Origin: Sporichthyaceae bacterium
Lineage (GTDB): Bacteria; Actinomycetota; Actinomycetes; JAKEEW01
Assembly: GCA_022616375.1 (NCBI GenBank)
Contig: JAKEEW010000334.1
Coordinates: 1-38,379, forward strand
Length of the DNA stretch: 38,379 nt
Reading direction: 5' to 3'
Shown: in pieces, positions 27,790 through 35,574 of the stretch
Layout of the letters: every line of letters starts with the position of its first letter
Numbering within the stretch: the stretch's first letter is position 1
Notes under the pieces: model-generated
What the model was told of the DNA's origin: nothing
The model's database searches: none
What the model saw: the letters and a program-made list of their open reading frames with translations, nothing else
Translations under genes and position numbers: made by a program

Positions 27790-29388
27790 TCAGGCCAGCG
27801 CGACGAGGTCCGCGTAGTCGGCGTTCCACAGGTCCTCGACGCCATCCGGCAGCAGGATCAGGCGCTCCGGATCCAGCGCGTCCACGGCCCCCTCGTCGTG
27901 CGTTACCAACACGATCGCACCCGGGTAGCCGCGCAGGGCGGCCAGCACCTCTTCCCGGCTGGCCGGGTCGAGGTTGTTGGTCGGCTCGTCAAGCAGCAGC
28001 ACGTTCGCGCTGGACACCACCAGCGTGGCCAGGGCCAGCCGGGTCTTCTCGCCGCCGGAGAGCACTCGAGCCGGCTTCGTGACGTCGTCGCCGACGAACA
28101 GGAACGAGCCGAGCACGGTGCGGGCTTGGGCCTCGGACAGCTGCGGTGCGGCGCCGAGCAGGTTGGCCAGCACGGTCCGATCCAGGTCCAGGGTCTCGTG
28201 CTCCTGCGCGTAATAGCCCAGCCGCAGGCCGTGGCCCGGCACGACCATCCCGGTGTCCGGCGGCTCGATCCCGGCCAGCAGTCGCAGCAGCGTGGTCTTG
28301 CCGGCGCCGTTGAGGCCGAGCACCACGACCCGGGAGCCGCGGTCGATGGCCAGGTCGACGTCGGTGAAGACCTCGAGCGAGCCGTAGGACTTGGACAACC
28401 CGGTCGCGGTCAGCGGGGTCCTGCCGCACGGCGCCGGGGCCGGGAAGCGCAGCTTGGCGACCCGGTCGGCCTTGCGGACTCCCTCGGTGTTGGCCAGCAT
28501 CCGCTCGGCCCGCCTGGCCATGTTCTGCGCGGCCACCGCCTTCGTCGCCTTGGCCCGCATCCGGTTGGCCTGGTCGAGCAGCGCGGCGGCCTTCTTCTCC
28601 GCGTTCGCCCGCTCCCGCTTGCGGCGCCGTTCATCGGTCTCCCGCTGCTGCAGGTAGGTCTTCCAGCCGACGTTGTACACGTCGAGCTCGGCCCGGTTCG
28701 CATCGAGATGGAACACCCGGTTCACGCAGTGCTCGACCAGGCCGACATCGTGGGAGATCACCACCAGCCCACCGTGATACGACTTCAAGAACTCGCGCAG
28801 CCAACCGATGGAGTCCGCGTCGAGGTGGTTGGTCGGCTCGTCCAGCAGCAGTGACTCGGCTCCGGAGAACAGGATCCGGGCCAGCTCGATGCGGCGGCGT
28901 TGGCCACCGGACAGGGTGCCGAGCGGCTGGCCGAGCACCCGGTCGGGCAACCCGAGGCTGGCGGTGATCTGGGCGGCCTCGGACTCGGCCGCATACCCAC
29001 CACGGGCCAGGAACTCGGCCTCGAGCCGGCCGTAGCGGCGCATCGCACGGTCGTGGGTGTCCGGGTCGGCGCTGGCCATGGCGCCCTCGGTATCCCGCAA
29101 GTCGGCGATGACCCCGTCCAGCCCGCGGGCCGAGAGGACCCGGGCCCGGGCTAGTACGTCGAGGTCGCCGGTGCGCGGGTCCTGCGGCAGGTAGCCGACG
29201 CTGCCGGTCCTGGTGACCTTGCCGGACACCGGCAGGCCCTCACCGGCCAGCACCTTGGTCAGCGTGGTCTTGCCGGCCCCGTTACGGCCGACCAGACCGA
29301 TCCGGTCGCCCGGGGCGATCCGGAACGACGTGGGCACGAGCAACGTGCGCGGGCCGACGCGCAGCTCGAGCTCGGTTGCGGTGATCAT
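27790..29388 (-). CDS. ABC-F family ribosome-associated ATPase
   Basis: ABC-F proteins have two ATPase domains and no membrane part; they act on the ribosome, either relieving stalling or displacing antibiotics. This 532-aa protein has Walker A motifs GRNGAGKTT (34-42) and GLNGAGKTT (about 355), two LSGG signatures, and two LLLDEPTN(H/N)LD Walker B blocks. The linker between the domains (about 235-320) is rich in Arg, Lys and Ala, as expected for the part that enters the ribosome. It resembles mycobacterial Rv1473-type proteins. The ATG at 29388 matches the family start MITATELELR. A leader peptide and terminator upstream suggest drug- or stall-induced expression. Confidence 0.92.
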   Translation of the reverse strand: MITATELELRVGPRTLLVPTSFRIAPGDRIGLVGRNGAGKTTLTKVLAGEGLPVSGKVTRTGSVGYLPQDPRTGDLDVLARARVLSARGLDGVIADLRDTEGAMASADPDTHDRAMRRYGRLEAEFLARGGYAAESEAAQITASLGLPDRVLGQPLGTLSGGQRRRIELARILFSGAESLLLDEPTNHLDADSIGWLREFLKSYHGGLVVISHDVGLVEHCVNRVFHLDANRAELDVYNVGWKTYLQQRETDERRRKRERANAEKKAAALLDQANRMRAKATKAVAAQNMARRAERMLANTEGVRKADRVAKLRFPAPAPCGRTPLTATGLSKSYGSLEVFTDVDLAIDRGSRVVVLGLNGAGKTTLLRLLAGIEPPDTGMVVPGHGLRLGYYAQEHETLDLDRTVLANLLGAAPQLSEAQARTVLGSFLFVGDDVTKPARVLSGGEKTRLALATLVVSSANVLLLDEPTNNLDPASREEVLAALRGYPGAIVLVTHDEGAVDALDPERLILLPDGVEDLWNADYADLVALA

Positions 29389-29428
29389 GATGGCGGATGC
29401 TCCTGGAAATCGGATGGACGGCAGCACG

Positions 29429-29459
29429 AAAACGCCCACGGCAGGAGCTGCCGTGGGCG
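29429..29459 (-). terminator. Intrinsic terminator (attenuator) in the ABC-F leader
   Basis: On the minus strand an 11-bp perfect stem, CGCCCACGGCA with its complement (29459-29449 and 29443-29433), closes a 5-nt loop and is followed at once by TTTT (29432-29429). It lies 40 nt before the ABC-F ATG and downstream of that gene's apparent promoter. No other minus-strand gene ends nearby, so it should stop ABC-F transcription unless prevented. Confidence 0.8.
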
Positions 29460-29468
29460 GGCCAGACC

Positions 29469-29486
29469 TCAGACCGCCAACATCAC
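29469..29486 (-). CDS. Five-codon leader peptide VMLAV upstream of the ABC-F terminator
   Basis: GTG ATG TTG GCG GTC TGA begins exactly where transcription should start given the -10 box TACACT (29498 to 29493), so it would be translated without a leader. Its stop is 9 nt before the terminator stem. A ribosome paused on these codons would cover the first bases of the stem and hinder its folding, the classic layout for antibiotic-induced attenuation. The peptide is too short to judge by sequence alone. Confidence 0.5.
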   Translation of the reverse strand: MMLAV

Positions 29487-29492
29487 CCGACC

Positions 29493-29498
29493 AGTGTA
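29493..29498 (-). promoter_or_regulatory. -10 box of the ABC-F leader transcript
   Basis: TACACT lies 6 nt before the GTG of the leader peptide. No good -35 is visible (GAGAAA at the 17-nt position), common in this genome. Confidence 0.45.
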
Positions 29499-29676
29499 CG
29501 GGCGCCCGCCACCGGTTTCTCGCCGGGCCCAACCCGCAAATGATCTAGGTAGCTACCCGCGTGATCGCACGAGGAGCGGGCACAAAGAGCGCCTGGACGG
29601 CGGACGGACAGGCTCCGACCTGCGTGGATAGCGTGGATGGTGTCGTGGCCGTGCGCTGAGCGCGTACGCGAGGGAG

Positions 29677-31410
29677 TCATCGATGCGCTTCGACGAAAAC
29701 GCCCAACTCGACACATCCCAAGTGCAGGACGTCCGCGGCCGGCGGATACCGGGTGGTGGAAAGACGATCGGCGGCGGTGCGGGGCTCCTCCTTCTCCTGC
29801 TGGCTATGTGTCTGGGACCCAGGCTGGGTCTGACCCCGGAAGACGTCGCCACCCTGCCAGGCGGCAACGATTCGGTGGTAGAGGGCCCGGGTGGCTCCGA
29901 GCTTGGTCAGCGCTGCGCGACCGGAGCCCAGGCCAACGTCGAGGAGGACTGCCGGATCGTCGCGGTGGTCAACAGCGTGCAGGACTACTGGAACAACCGG
30001 TTCACCCAGGGCGGGCGGCAGTACCAGCCGGCCCGCACCCAGCTGTTCAGCGGCGCCACCAGCACCGCGTGCGGCTCGGCCACCTCCGCGGTCGGCCCGT
30101 TCTACTGCCCGGGTGACCAGAAGGTGTATCTGGACCTCTCGTTCTTCAACGACCTGCAGAGCCGGTTCGGCGCCCAGGGTGGCCCGTTCGCGCAGGCCTA
30201 CGTGGTCGCGCACGAGTACGGCCACCACATCCAGAACCTGCTCGGCACCATGAACCAGGTCGGCGGCGACCGGCAGGGGCCGCAGAGTGCCGCAGTCCGG
30301 CTCGAGCTGCAGGCCGACTGCTTCGCCGGCGTCTGGGCGCATCACGCCACCACCAACCCGGATCCGGACACCGGCCGACCGCTGATCACCGAGCTGACCC
30401 AGGACGACATCCACCAGGCGCTGGACGCCGCGGCCGCGGTCGGCGACGACCGGATCCAGGAAGCGACCCAGGGTCAGGTCAATCCGGAGCGGTGGACGCA
30501 CGGCTCGGCCGAGCAGCGGGAACGGTGGTTCAGCACCGGCTTCCAGACCGGTGACCCGAACGCCTGCGACACGTTCGTCGGGGCGATCTAGCGCTTCGGC
30601 CGGCGGCCAGGATCCGGCCGCGACGATCTGGATCTCGAACAGCTTGGGCCAGCGCTTGCCGGTGACGAACAGCCGGTCCTGCTCGGGGTCATACGCGATC
30701 CCGTTCAGCACGTCGACCGAATCGGTGCGGTCGGCCGCCGGCAGCAGCCCGGTGAGATCGAGATAGCCGGTGACCTCGCCGCTGGCCGGGTCGATCCGGG
30801 CGATCCGGTCGGTCTGCCAGATGTTCGCGTACACCTGCCCGTCGATGTACTCCAGCTCGTTGAGCTGGTCGACCGGGCCGTCGGCATCGCGCACCTGCAC
30901 CGAGCCGATCTCGGTGAACGTGTCCGGGTCGAGGAAGCGCAGCCGCGCGGTGCCGTCGCTCATGATCAGGCGAGTGCCGTCGAAGGCGAGCCCCCACCCC
31001 TCGCCCGCGTAGCTGAACGTCTGCAGCGGCCGCAGGCTGGCCCGGTCGTAGCTAAAGCCGACTCCGGACCGCCAGGTCAGCTGCACGATCCGATCGCCGA
31101 CCACGGCCACGCCCTCGCCGAAATGCTCGTCCGCCAGCTCATGCCTGGCCAGCACCGCACCACTGGCCAGCTCCACCCGGCGTAGCGTCGACGGCCCGAC
31201 CCCGGACCAACCGGTGCCTTCGTAGAGCTCCCCGTCCAGGTAGACCAGCCCCTGGGTGAAGGCACCCGGGTCGTGCGGATACTCGGCGATCACCCGGTAG
31301 CCGAACGTCGGCAGCGGGTCCGGCTCGGAACCGTCTCCACCGGCACAACCCGCGGCGATGGCCAGCACGGGCAGCAGGCTAAGCCAGCCGACCCGCCGCC
31401 CGCGCACCAT
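29677..31410 (-). CDS. Glutaminyl-peptide cyclotransferase, stop codon lost
   Basis: The first 265 or so residues are a secreted glutaminyl cyclotransferase, which converts N-terminal glutamine to pyroglutamate. It has a lipoprotein-type signal (LAIAAGC), FTQGLVYLDGELYEGTGWSG, LTWRSGVGFSYD, GEGWGLAFDG, LNELEYIDGQVYANIWQTD and the family's ending LNGIAYDPEQDRLFVTGKRWPKLFE. Homologues stop soon after this. Here the frame stays open for about 300 more residues, antisense to the entire metallopeptidase gene, before a stop at 29677-29679. The extension has no protein character of its own. A one-base deletion upstream would bring the TAG inside the CTAG at 30588-30591 into frame. So only 30592-31410 is convincing coding sequence. 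Confidence 0.75.
   Translation of the reverse strand: MVRGRRVGWLSLLPVLAIAAGCAGGDGSEPDPLPTFGYRVIAEYPHDPGAFTQGLVYLDGELYEGTGWSGVGPSTLRRVELASGAVLARHELADEHFGEGVAVVGDRIVQLTWRSGVGFSYDRASLRPLQTFSYAGEGWGLAFDGTRLIMSDGTARLRFLDPDTFTEIGSVQVRDADGPVDQLNELEYIDGQVYANIWQTDRIARIDPASGEVTGYLDLTGLLPAADRTDSVDVLNGIAYDPEQDRLFVTGKRWPKLFEIQIVAAGSWPPAEALDRPDERVAGVRVTGLEAGAEPPFPLLGRAVRPPLRIDLTLGRFLDPVVADRGRGVQRLVDVVLGQLGDQRSAGVRIRVGGGVMRPDAGEAVGLQLEPDCGTLRPLPVAADLVHGAEQVLDVVAVLVRDHVGLRERATLGAEPALQVVEEREVQIHLLVTRAVERADRGGGRAARGAGGAAEQLGAGRLVLPPALGEPVVPVVLHAVDHRDDPAVLLDVGLGSGRAALTKLGATRALYHRIVAAWQGGDVFRGQTQPGSQTHSQQEKEEPRTAADRLSTTRYPPAADVLHLGCVELGVFVEAHR
29683..30591 (+). CDS. Neutral zinc metallopeptidase (YpfJ-like)
   Basis: The 302-aa protein has a short cytoplasmic N-terminus (MRFDENAQLDTSQVQDVRG), one membrane helix (about 32-48) and an extracellular peptidase domain. 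HEYGHH places the zinc motif HExxH at H177, E178 and H181, with the further acidic ligand probably in RLELQADCFAGVWAHH. N-terminal blocks such as VEDCRIVAVVNSVQDYW match the family. GAGGGAG precedes the ATG, and TAGCGT at 29629-29634 may be its -10 box. The peptide substrates are unknown. The whole gene lies antisense to the stop-less C-terminal extension of the cyclotransferase gene. Confidence 0.92.
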   Translation: MRFDENAQLDTSQVQDVRGRRIPGGGKTIGGGAGLLLLLLAMCLGPRLGLTPEDVATLPGGNDSVVEGPGGSELGQRCATGAQANVEEDCRIVAVVNSVQDYWNNRFTQGGRQYQPARTQLFSGATSTACGSATSAVGPFYCPGDQKVYLDLSFFNDLQSRFGAQGGPFAQAYVVAHEYGHHIQNLLGTMNQVGGDRQGPQSAAVRLELQADCFAGVWAHHATTNPDPDTGRPLITELTQDDIHQALDAAAAVGDDRIQEATQGQVNPERWTHGSAEQRERWFSTGFQTGDPNACDTFVGAI

Positions 31411-31455
31411 CGGACCAGTCTAGGAACCGTCTGCGGAGCCTGGTTCTATACCAAC

Positions 31456-33210
31456 GTGATCGGTTTCACCGCCGACGACCTGCTGGCCCGCGCCGGCATG
31501 GGCTCGTTCGAGCGCGGGCTGGACTACGTCGACCAGGTCGACGACCTGCACCGATCGGCGCGCGGGATCCGGGCCACGGTGACCGGCAGCCAGCCCTACG
31601 ACGTGCTGCTCACCCTCGATCACGAGCGTGGCGTGGACGGACAGTGCACCTGCCCGTACGGGGAGGAGGGCAACTTCTGCAAGCACTGTGTCGCGGTCGC
31701 GCTGGCGCTGCTGGCCGCTGAGCAGACCGGCTCCCCGATGGGATCGGCCGATCCGCCGCTTGACCTCGATCCGATCCATCGCTACCTCGGCACACTGTCG
31801 CAATCAGAATTGGCCGACCGGTTACGCGCCCAGGCGGAGGTGGATCCGACCCTGCGCCGGCGGCTCAGCTTGGAGGCCTCCGAGGCGGAGGCGAAGCGAC
31901 CGCGAGGGGTCACCCTCAGGTTCGCGTTGAGCTCCACCCTGACCGTGCGTGGCGCACTCGACTACCGGGAGAGCTACGCGTATGCCGAAGCCGCCCGCGA
32001 CCTGTGCCGGGAGCTGGCCGGGCTGCTCGCAGTCGGCCGAGCCGCCGACGCGGTGTCGCTGGCCAGGCGCGGGGTGGAGCTCCTGACCGCCGCGCTGCCC
32101 CGGGTGGACGATCCGTCCGGCGCGGTCGGCGAGGTGCTGGACGAGTTCGTCGCCCTGCACGCCAGGGCCTGCGCGCTTGCCCCGCCCGATCCGGGCCGGC
32201 TGGCCAGCTGGCTCATCGCCCGCGCGTTCGAGCGGCCGGACCGGCCGGTCGACATCGCCGCGTACGCGCCGGGGCTCGGCGTCCGGGGGCTCGCCGCCTA
32301 CCGCCGGCAGCTGGCCGCCCGAACTCACGAGGAGCGGACCTCCGAGGCGACTCGGGCCGGGAGCCGCGGCGGCCGGCGGGACGTGCTGACCCGGCTCCGC
32401 GCCGATCTAGCCGAGTACGAAGGCGACGCGGACCAGCTCGACGCGATCCTGAGCGCGGCCGGTCCCACGACCGACGACCAGCTACGGATCGCCACCGGGC
32501 TACTCGCTGCCGGCCGGGCCGCGGAGGCGCTGGACCGGGCCGAGCACGGGCTGGCCACGGCACCGTGGCCGGTCAGCGGGAGGCTGGCCGACTTCGTCGT
32601 GGTCGAGTATGTGCGCACCGGCCGTCTCGACGACGCGATCGCGGTCCGCCGGCACCGCTTCGCCACCCATCCGAGCCCGCTGACCTACCGGGACCTGCAC
32701 CGGACCGCCGCCCTGGCCGGGCCGGACCGCGGCGCGGCCGACCGGGACTGGGCCCTGGGGTTGCTGGAAACAGCCGCCGCTCGCAGCAGCGGTGCGCGCA
32801 CCCCGACCGATCCCGGCTCGGTGCTGGTCCGGCTCCGGCTCGCCGACGGCGAGCAGGAAGCCGCGTGGGATGCCTACCTGGAGTTCGGCGCGGACGAGTC
32901 CACCGAGCTCGCGCTGGCCGAACGGCGCGCGGTGGCCCATCCGGCGGACGCGATCCGGATCCTGCGCGCCCAGGTGGAAAACCTCGCCACCACGGACCAG
33001 CCGCGGGTCTACCGCCGGGCCGCCATGCTGGCGGCCCGGCTGCGGGACTGCTACCAGCGGGCCGGCGACGAGCCCGGTTGGGCGACCTACCTGGAGGCAT
33101 TGGTCGCCCGGCACCGACGTCGCCTGCCATTCATCGTCGCGCTGGACCGCCGTGGCCTGCTCCCCCACGACCGGCCGCGTGGCGATCCCCCGATCTCCGG
33201 GATCGGCTAG
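31456..33210 (+). CDS. SWIM zinc-finger protein
   Basis: The 584-aa protein has an N-terminal SWIM zinc finger: C64, C66, C75 and H77 in CTCPYGEEGNFCKHCVAVAL. The remaining 480 residues are alpha-helical with repeat-like segments (ATGLLAAGRAAEALDRAEHGL; VEYVRTGRLDDAIAVRRHRF), resembling TPR-type solenoids. SWIM domains bind DNA or proteins and often occur beside helicases, but none is here. The GTG at 31456 opens VIGFTADDLLARAG, a typical family start. Its TAG overlaps the stop of the convergent aldehyde dehydrogenase fragment at a shared CTAG. Confidence 0.88.
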   Translation: MIGFTADDLLARAGMGSFERGLDYVDQVDDLHRSARGIRATVTGSQPYDVLLTLDHERGVDGQCTCPYGEEGNFCKHCVAVALALLAAEQTGSPMGSADPPLDLDPIHRYLGTLSQSELADRLRAQAEVDPTLRRRLSLEASEAEAKRPRGVTLRFALSSTLTVRGALDYRESYAYAEAARDLCRELAGLLAVGRAADAVSLARRGVELLTAALPRVDDPSGAVGEVLDEFVALHARACALAPPDPGRLASWLIARAFERPDRPVDIAAYAPGLGVRGLAAYRRQLAARTHEERTSEATRAGSRGGRRDVLTRLRADLAEYEGDADQLDAILSAAGPTTDDQLRIATGLLAAGRAAEALDRAEHGLATAPWPVSGRLADFVVVEYVRTGRLDDAIAVRRHRFATHPSPLTYRDLHRTAALAGPDRGAADRDWALGLLETAAARSSGARTPTDPGSVLVRLRLADGEQEAAWDAYLEFGADESTELALAERRAVAHPADAIRILRAQVENLATTDQPRVYRRAAMLAARLRDCYQRAGDEPGWATYLEALVARHRRRLPFIVALDRRGLLPHDRPRGDPPISGIG

Positions 33211-33806
33211 CCAACGGATACCAGCGGGAGCAGGTCACCGTCCTCGGACAGCGCTCCGACAATGTCCTCCTCCAGAGTGCCCAGATCCACCACGATGAGC
33301 ACCCGGTTGCCGGCGGCCAGCGCCGGGCCAAGCTTCCAGCTGGTGAACATCAGCGGGAAGTTCCACGGCACGATCTGCCCGACCGCACCGATCGGCTCGC
33401 GCAGCACGTAGTCGAGGAAACCGCGCTCGACCGGGATCACCGAGCCTTCGAACTTGTCCGCCATCCCGCCGAAGTAGCGGAACGTGGCCGCGGTGCGCGG
33501 TACGTCCAGCCCGGTGGTGTCCCGGATCGGGTGGCCGCTGTCCCTGGTCTCCAGCTCGGCCAGCTCGGCCGCGTTCACCTCGATCGCGTCCGCCAACCGC
33601 AGCAACAGCCGACCCCGCTCGGCCGCGCTGAACTCCCGCCACCGCCCGAACGCGTCCACGGCGGCGGCCACCGCCCGGTCGACGTCGGCGGCCCGGGCCT
33701 CGGCCACCTCGGCGATCAGTGCACCGTCGTGCGGATCGTGCACTTCGATCGTGGCGCCATCGGCGGCGTCGACGAAGTCGCCGCCGATGAACAACTTGGT
33801 CTGCAT
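33207..33806 (-). pseudogene. Truncated aldehyde dehydrogenase fused to an unrelated tail
   Basis: Residues 1-167 are the N-terminal third of an NAD-dependent aldehyde dehydrogenase: LFIGGDFVDA, DSGHPIRDT, FRYFGGMADK, LREPIGAVGQIVPWNFPLMF and WKLGPALAAGN. The sequence that should follow (VLKPAE-like, then the catalytic glutamate and cysteine) is missing. From about 33308 the frame continues into 32 residues (VLIVVDLGTLEEDIVGALSE and on) that do not fit the family, then stops. A deletion seems to have joined it to the 3' end of another gene. No dehydrogenase activity is expected. It follows the SnoaL-like gene with a 1-nt overlap (TGATG). Confidence 0.8.
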
Positions 33807-34261
33807 CAGGCCGGGTCTGCCGCGAGCCACGGGTAGCGGGCGATGTCCTGGCCCGCATAGTCCGGGTCGAGGTAGATGAACACCCGCTGGATCAGCCAGT
33901 CCCTGATCTCGAACACGTCGCACCAGCGGCCGGCGCCCCAGTCCGGCACCCCGGCCCGCCACGGCCCGTCCTTGTGCTCGCCGAAGCTGGTGCCCTCGCA
34001 GACCACCAGGTCGGAGCCGGAGAAGATCCAGTTGAACGCCGCGTAGTCGTGCGTGATCGAAGTCAGCGTGCCACCGACGTCGCCGAACAACTGGCCGATC
34101 TCGGCCTTCCCGGTGGCCAGCCCCCACTTGGGGAAGTAGACCTGGGCGTCCTCGGCGAACAGGTCGAGGATGCTTCCCCCGGTCGAGGTCACCCCGCCGT
34201 TGTCGAACGCCTTCAGGTACTCCAACGCGACCGACTTGCGCTGCTCGTCGGTCATGCTCAT
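33806..34261 (-). CDS. SnoaL/NTF2-like protein
   Basis: The 151-aa protein has the cone-like fold pattern of NTF2/SnoaL proteins: a first helix with EYLKAFDNGG, LFAEDAQVYFPKWG, the strand block HDYAAFNWIFSGSDLVVCEGTSFGE, and WCDVFEIRDWLIQRVFIYLDPDY. Members are small-molecule isomerases, cyclases or binding proteins; the ligand is unknown. The start is ATG 34261 or 34255. Directly upstream lies a fragment of an IclR regulator on the other strand, so its original promoter region seems to be gone. The next gene is the aldehyde dehydrogenase fragment. Confidence 0.85.
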   Translation of the reverse strand: MSMTDEQRKSVALEYLKAFDNGGVTSTGGSILDLFAEDAQVYFPKWGLATGKAEIGQLFGDVGGTLTSITHDYAAFNWIFSGSDLVVCEGTSFGEHKDGPWRAGVPDWGAGRWCDVFEIRDWLIQRVFIYLDPDYAGQDIARYPWLAADPA

Positions 34262-34582
34262 CCGGGCCAGCGCTTTGACGCGTTCCTGGCCAGGGCCCGG
34301 CTTGACCCGTTGACCGAGTACACCGTCACCGATCCCGAGCTGCTGCGCAAGGAGCTGGAGCGAGTGCGCGAGCGAGGCTGGTGCGCGATCGACCAGGAGC
34401 TGGAGATCGGCGTGCGCTCGGTCGCCGTACCGGTCAGGGACGCCGACGGCCGGGTGGTCGCGGCGGTCAACGCGACCGCGCACGCGGCCCGGGTGCCGTG
34501 GCCGCGGTTGACCGAGCAGTTCCTGCCCAGGCTGGTCGAGACCGCGGGTCGGATCGACGCCGATCTGGCCGCGTTGCGCTGA
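34262..34582 (+). pseudogene. C-terminal fragment of an IclR-family regulator
   Basis: The plus-strand frame from 34262 to the TGA at 34582 encodes about 106 residues closely resembling the ligand-binding half of PcaR/PobR-type IclR regulators: LDPLTEYTVTDPELLRKELE, RGWCAIDQELEIGVRSVAVPV, GRVVAAVNATAHA and FLPRLVETAGRIDADLA. The DNA-binding half is missing; upstream sequence in the same frame is antisense of the SnoaL-like gene. It is therefore a gene remnant. Such regulators often control aromatic catabolism, and the truncated dehydrogenase nearby may have belonged to the same lost locus, which is inference. Confidence 0.8.
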
Positions 34583-34635
34583 GCTTGCAGCCTGCCGTAC
34601 GCATCTGGGGCCGTCGAAATAAGGCAGTTGACCTC

Positions 34636-34664
34636 TTGGCCGTGACCTTGGTCCGGCGTATGTT
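34636..34664 (+). promoter_or_regulatory. Promoter of the secreted-protein operon
   Basis: TTGGCC (34636-34641) and TATGTT (34659-34664) are separated by 17 nt. Transcription would begin near 34671, 23 nt before the ATG at 34694, ruling out an in-frame ATG at 34670 as the start. Confidence 0.5.
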
Positions 34665-34693
34665 GCGCGATGGCACACGTGAGGGGGTGCACG

Positions 34694-35278
34694 ATGGCAC
34701 GTTGGGTGGGGCGCTGCTTAGCCGTGGCCGGTCTGGCCACCGCAGCTTGCCTACTGTTCGCAATCCCGGCCGCAGCCGACATCGTCGATCCACCAGGATC
34801 CTGCGTCGGTAGCGCTACCTGGCAGACCGGTCTGCCCGAGCGTGGCGGTTCGTTCTCCGAGACCTCGGCCGCACACCAGCCGGGCGACGTGATCGAGGTT
34901 CCGCGCGCGGACACGGTCGAGTGGTCGGGCCAGGTGGTAGGCCCGGCAGCCGGGACCGAGCGGGCGATCAGTGGCTCGGTCAAGGTCCTGCTGCCGGCAC
35001 CGTTGGGTGGCGTCACGATCGGCGACTGGGGTGGCAGCACCGACAAGGTGGACAACACCGGAACCCGCAGCTACGACCTGCCCGGCCTGGTCCCGGCCGG
35101 GGTCGAGTTCACCCTGTCCGGCACGCACAGCGAGGGCAGCAGCGAGTTCTGCTCGGGCTCGGTCAAGATGACGATTGCCGGCGGTGCGTTCGACAGCCCG
35201 TTGGTCTGGGGCGCAATCGCCGGTGACGTGCTGTTCGGAGCCGGTCTACTGCTGGCGGGAAGGCGGGTCGTGGCATGA
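34694..35278 (+). CDS. Secreted protein with C-terminal membrane helix, unknown function
   Basis: The 194-aa product has a signal peptide (about 1-28, cleaved after AIPAAA), an extracellular beta-rich domain with two cysteines, C36 (GSCVG) and C156 (EFCSG), and a C-terminal hydrophobic stretch (LVWGAIAGDVLFGAGLLLAGRR) that could anchor it in the membrane. I do not recognise the domain. The ATG at 34694 has GGGGG 7 nt upstream and fits the promoter. Its stop overlaps the start of the next gene (ATGA), so they form an operon. Confidence 0.8.
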   Translation: MARWVGRCLAVAGLATAACLLFAIPAAADIVDPPGSCVGSATWQTGLPERGGSFSETSAAHQPGDVIEVPRADTVEWSGQVVGPAAGTERAISGSVKVLLPAPLGGVTIGDWGGSTDKVDNTGTRSYDLPGLVPAGVEFTLSGTHSEGSSEFCSGSVKMTIAGGAFDSPLVWGAIAGDVLFGAGLLLAGRRVVA

Positions 35279-35574
35279 CCACCACATCATCCGGCGAGCG
35301 GGCCGGCGGCTCCGGTCACCCGGTCCGCGGCGCGATCTTCGGCCTGCTGTTCTTCCTGTTCCTCGGCCTGACCCTGCTGCTGTTCGGCGTGCTCGCGCTG
35401 GACAGCGTGCTGCTGCTGGTGCTGCCACTGGTCGGGCTGGTGCTCGGCATCCTCTGGGGTCGCTGGGCGCCGCTCGGTGGCTCGGCCGCAGCGGCGCCGG
35501 CACCGGCTGGGTCCGGTGCCGGCGCACGTGCGACCGACGTCGACAGCGGTGCAGGTCAGTCCAGCCCGGAGTAG
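35275..35574 (+). CDS. Small two-helix membrane protein
   Basis: The 99-aa protein has a polar N-terminus (MTTTSSGERAGGSG), two long hydrophobic helices (about 20-42 and 43-62) separated by a single aspartate, and an alanine-rich disordered tail. It overlaps the stop of the preceding secreted-protein gene by 4 nt and is probably its partner. It overlaps the convergent gene by 19 nt. Function unknown. Confidence 0.75.
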   Translation: MTTTSSGERAGGSGHPVRGAIFGLLFFLFLGLTLLLFGVLALDSVLLLVLPLVGLVLGILWGRWAPLGGSAAAAPAPAGSGAGARATDVDSGAGQSSPE

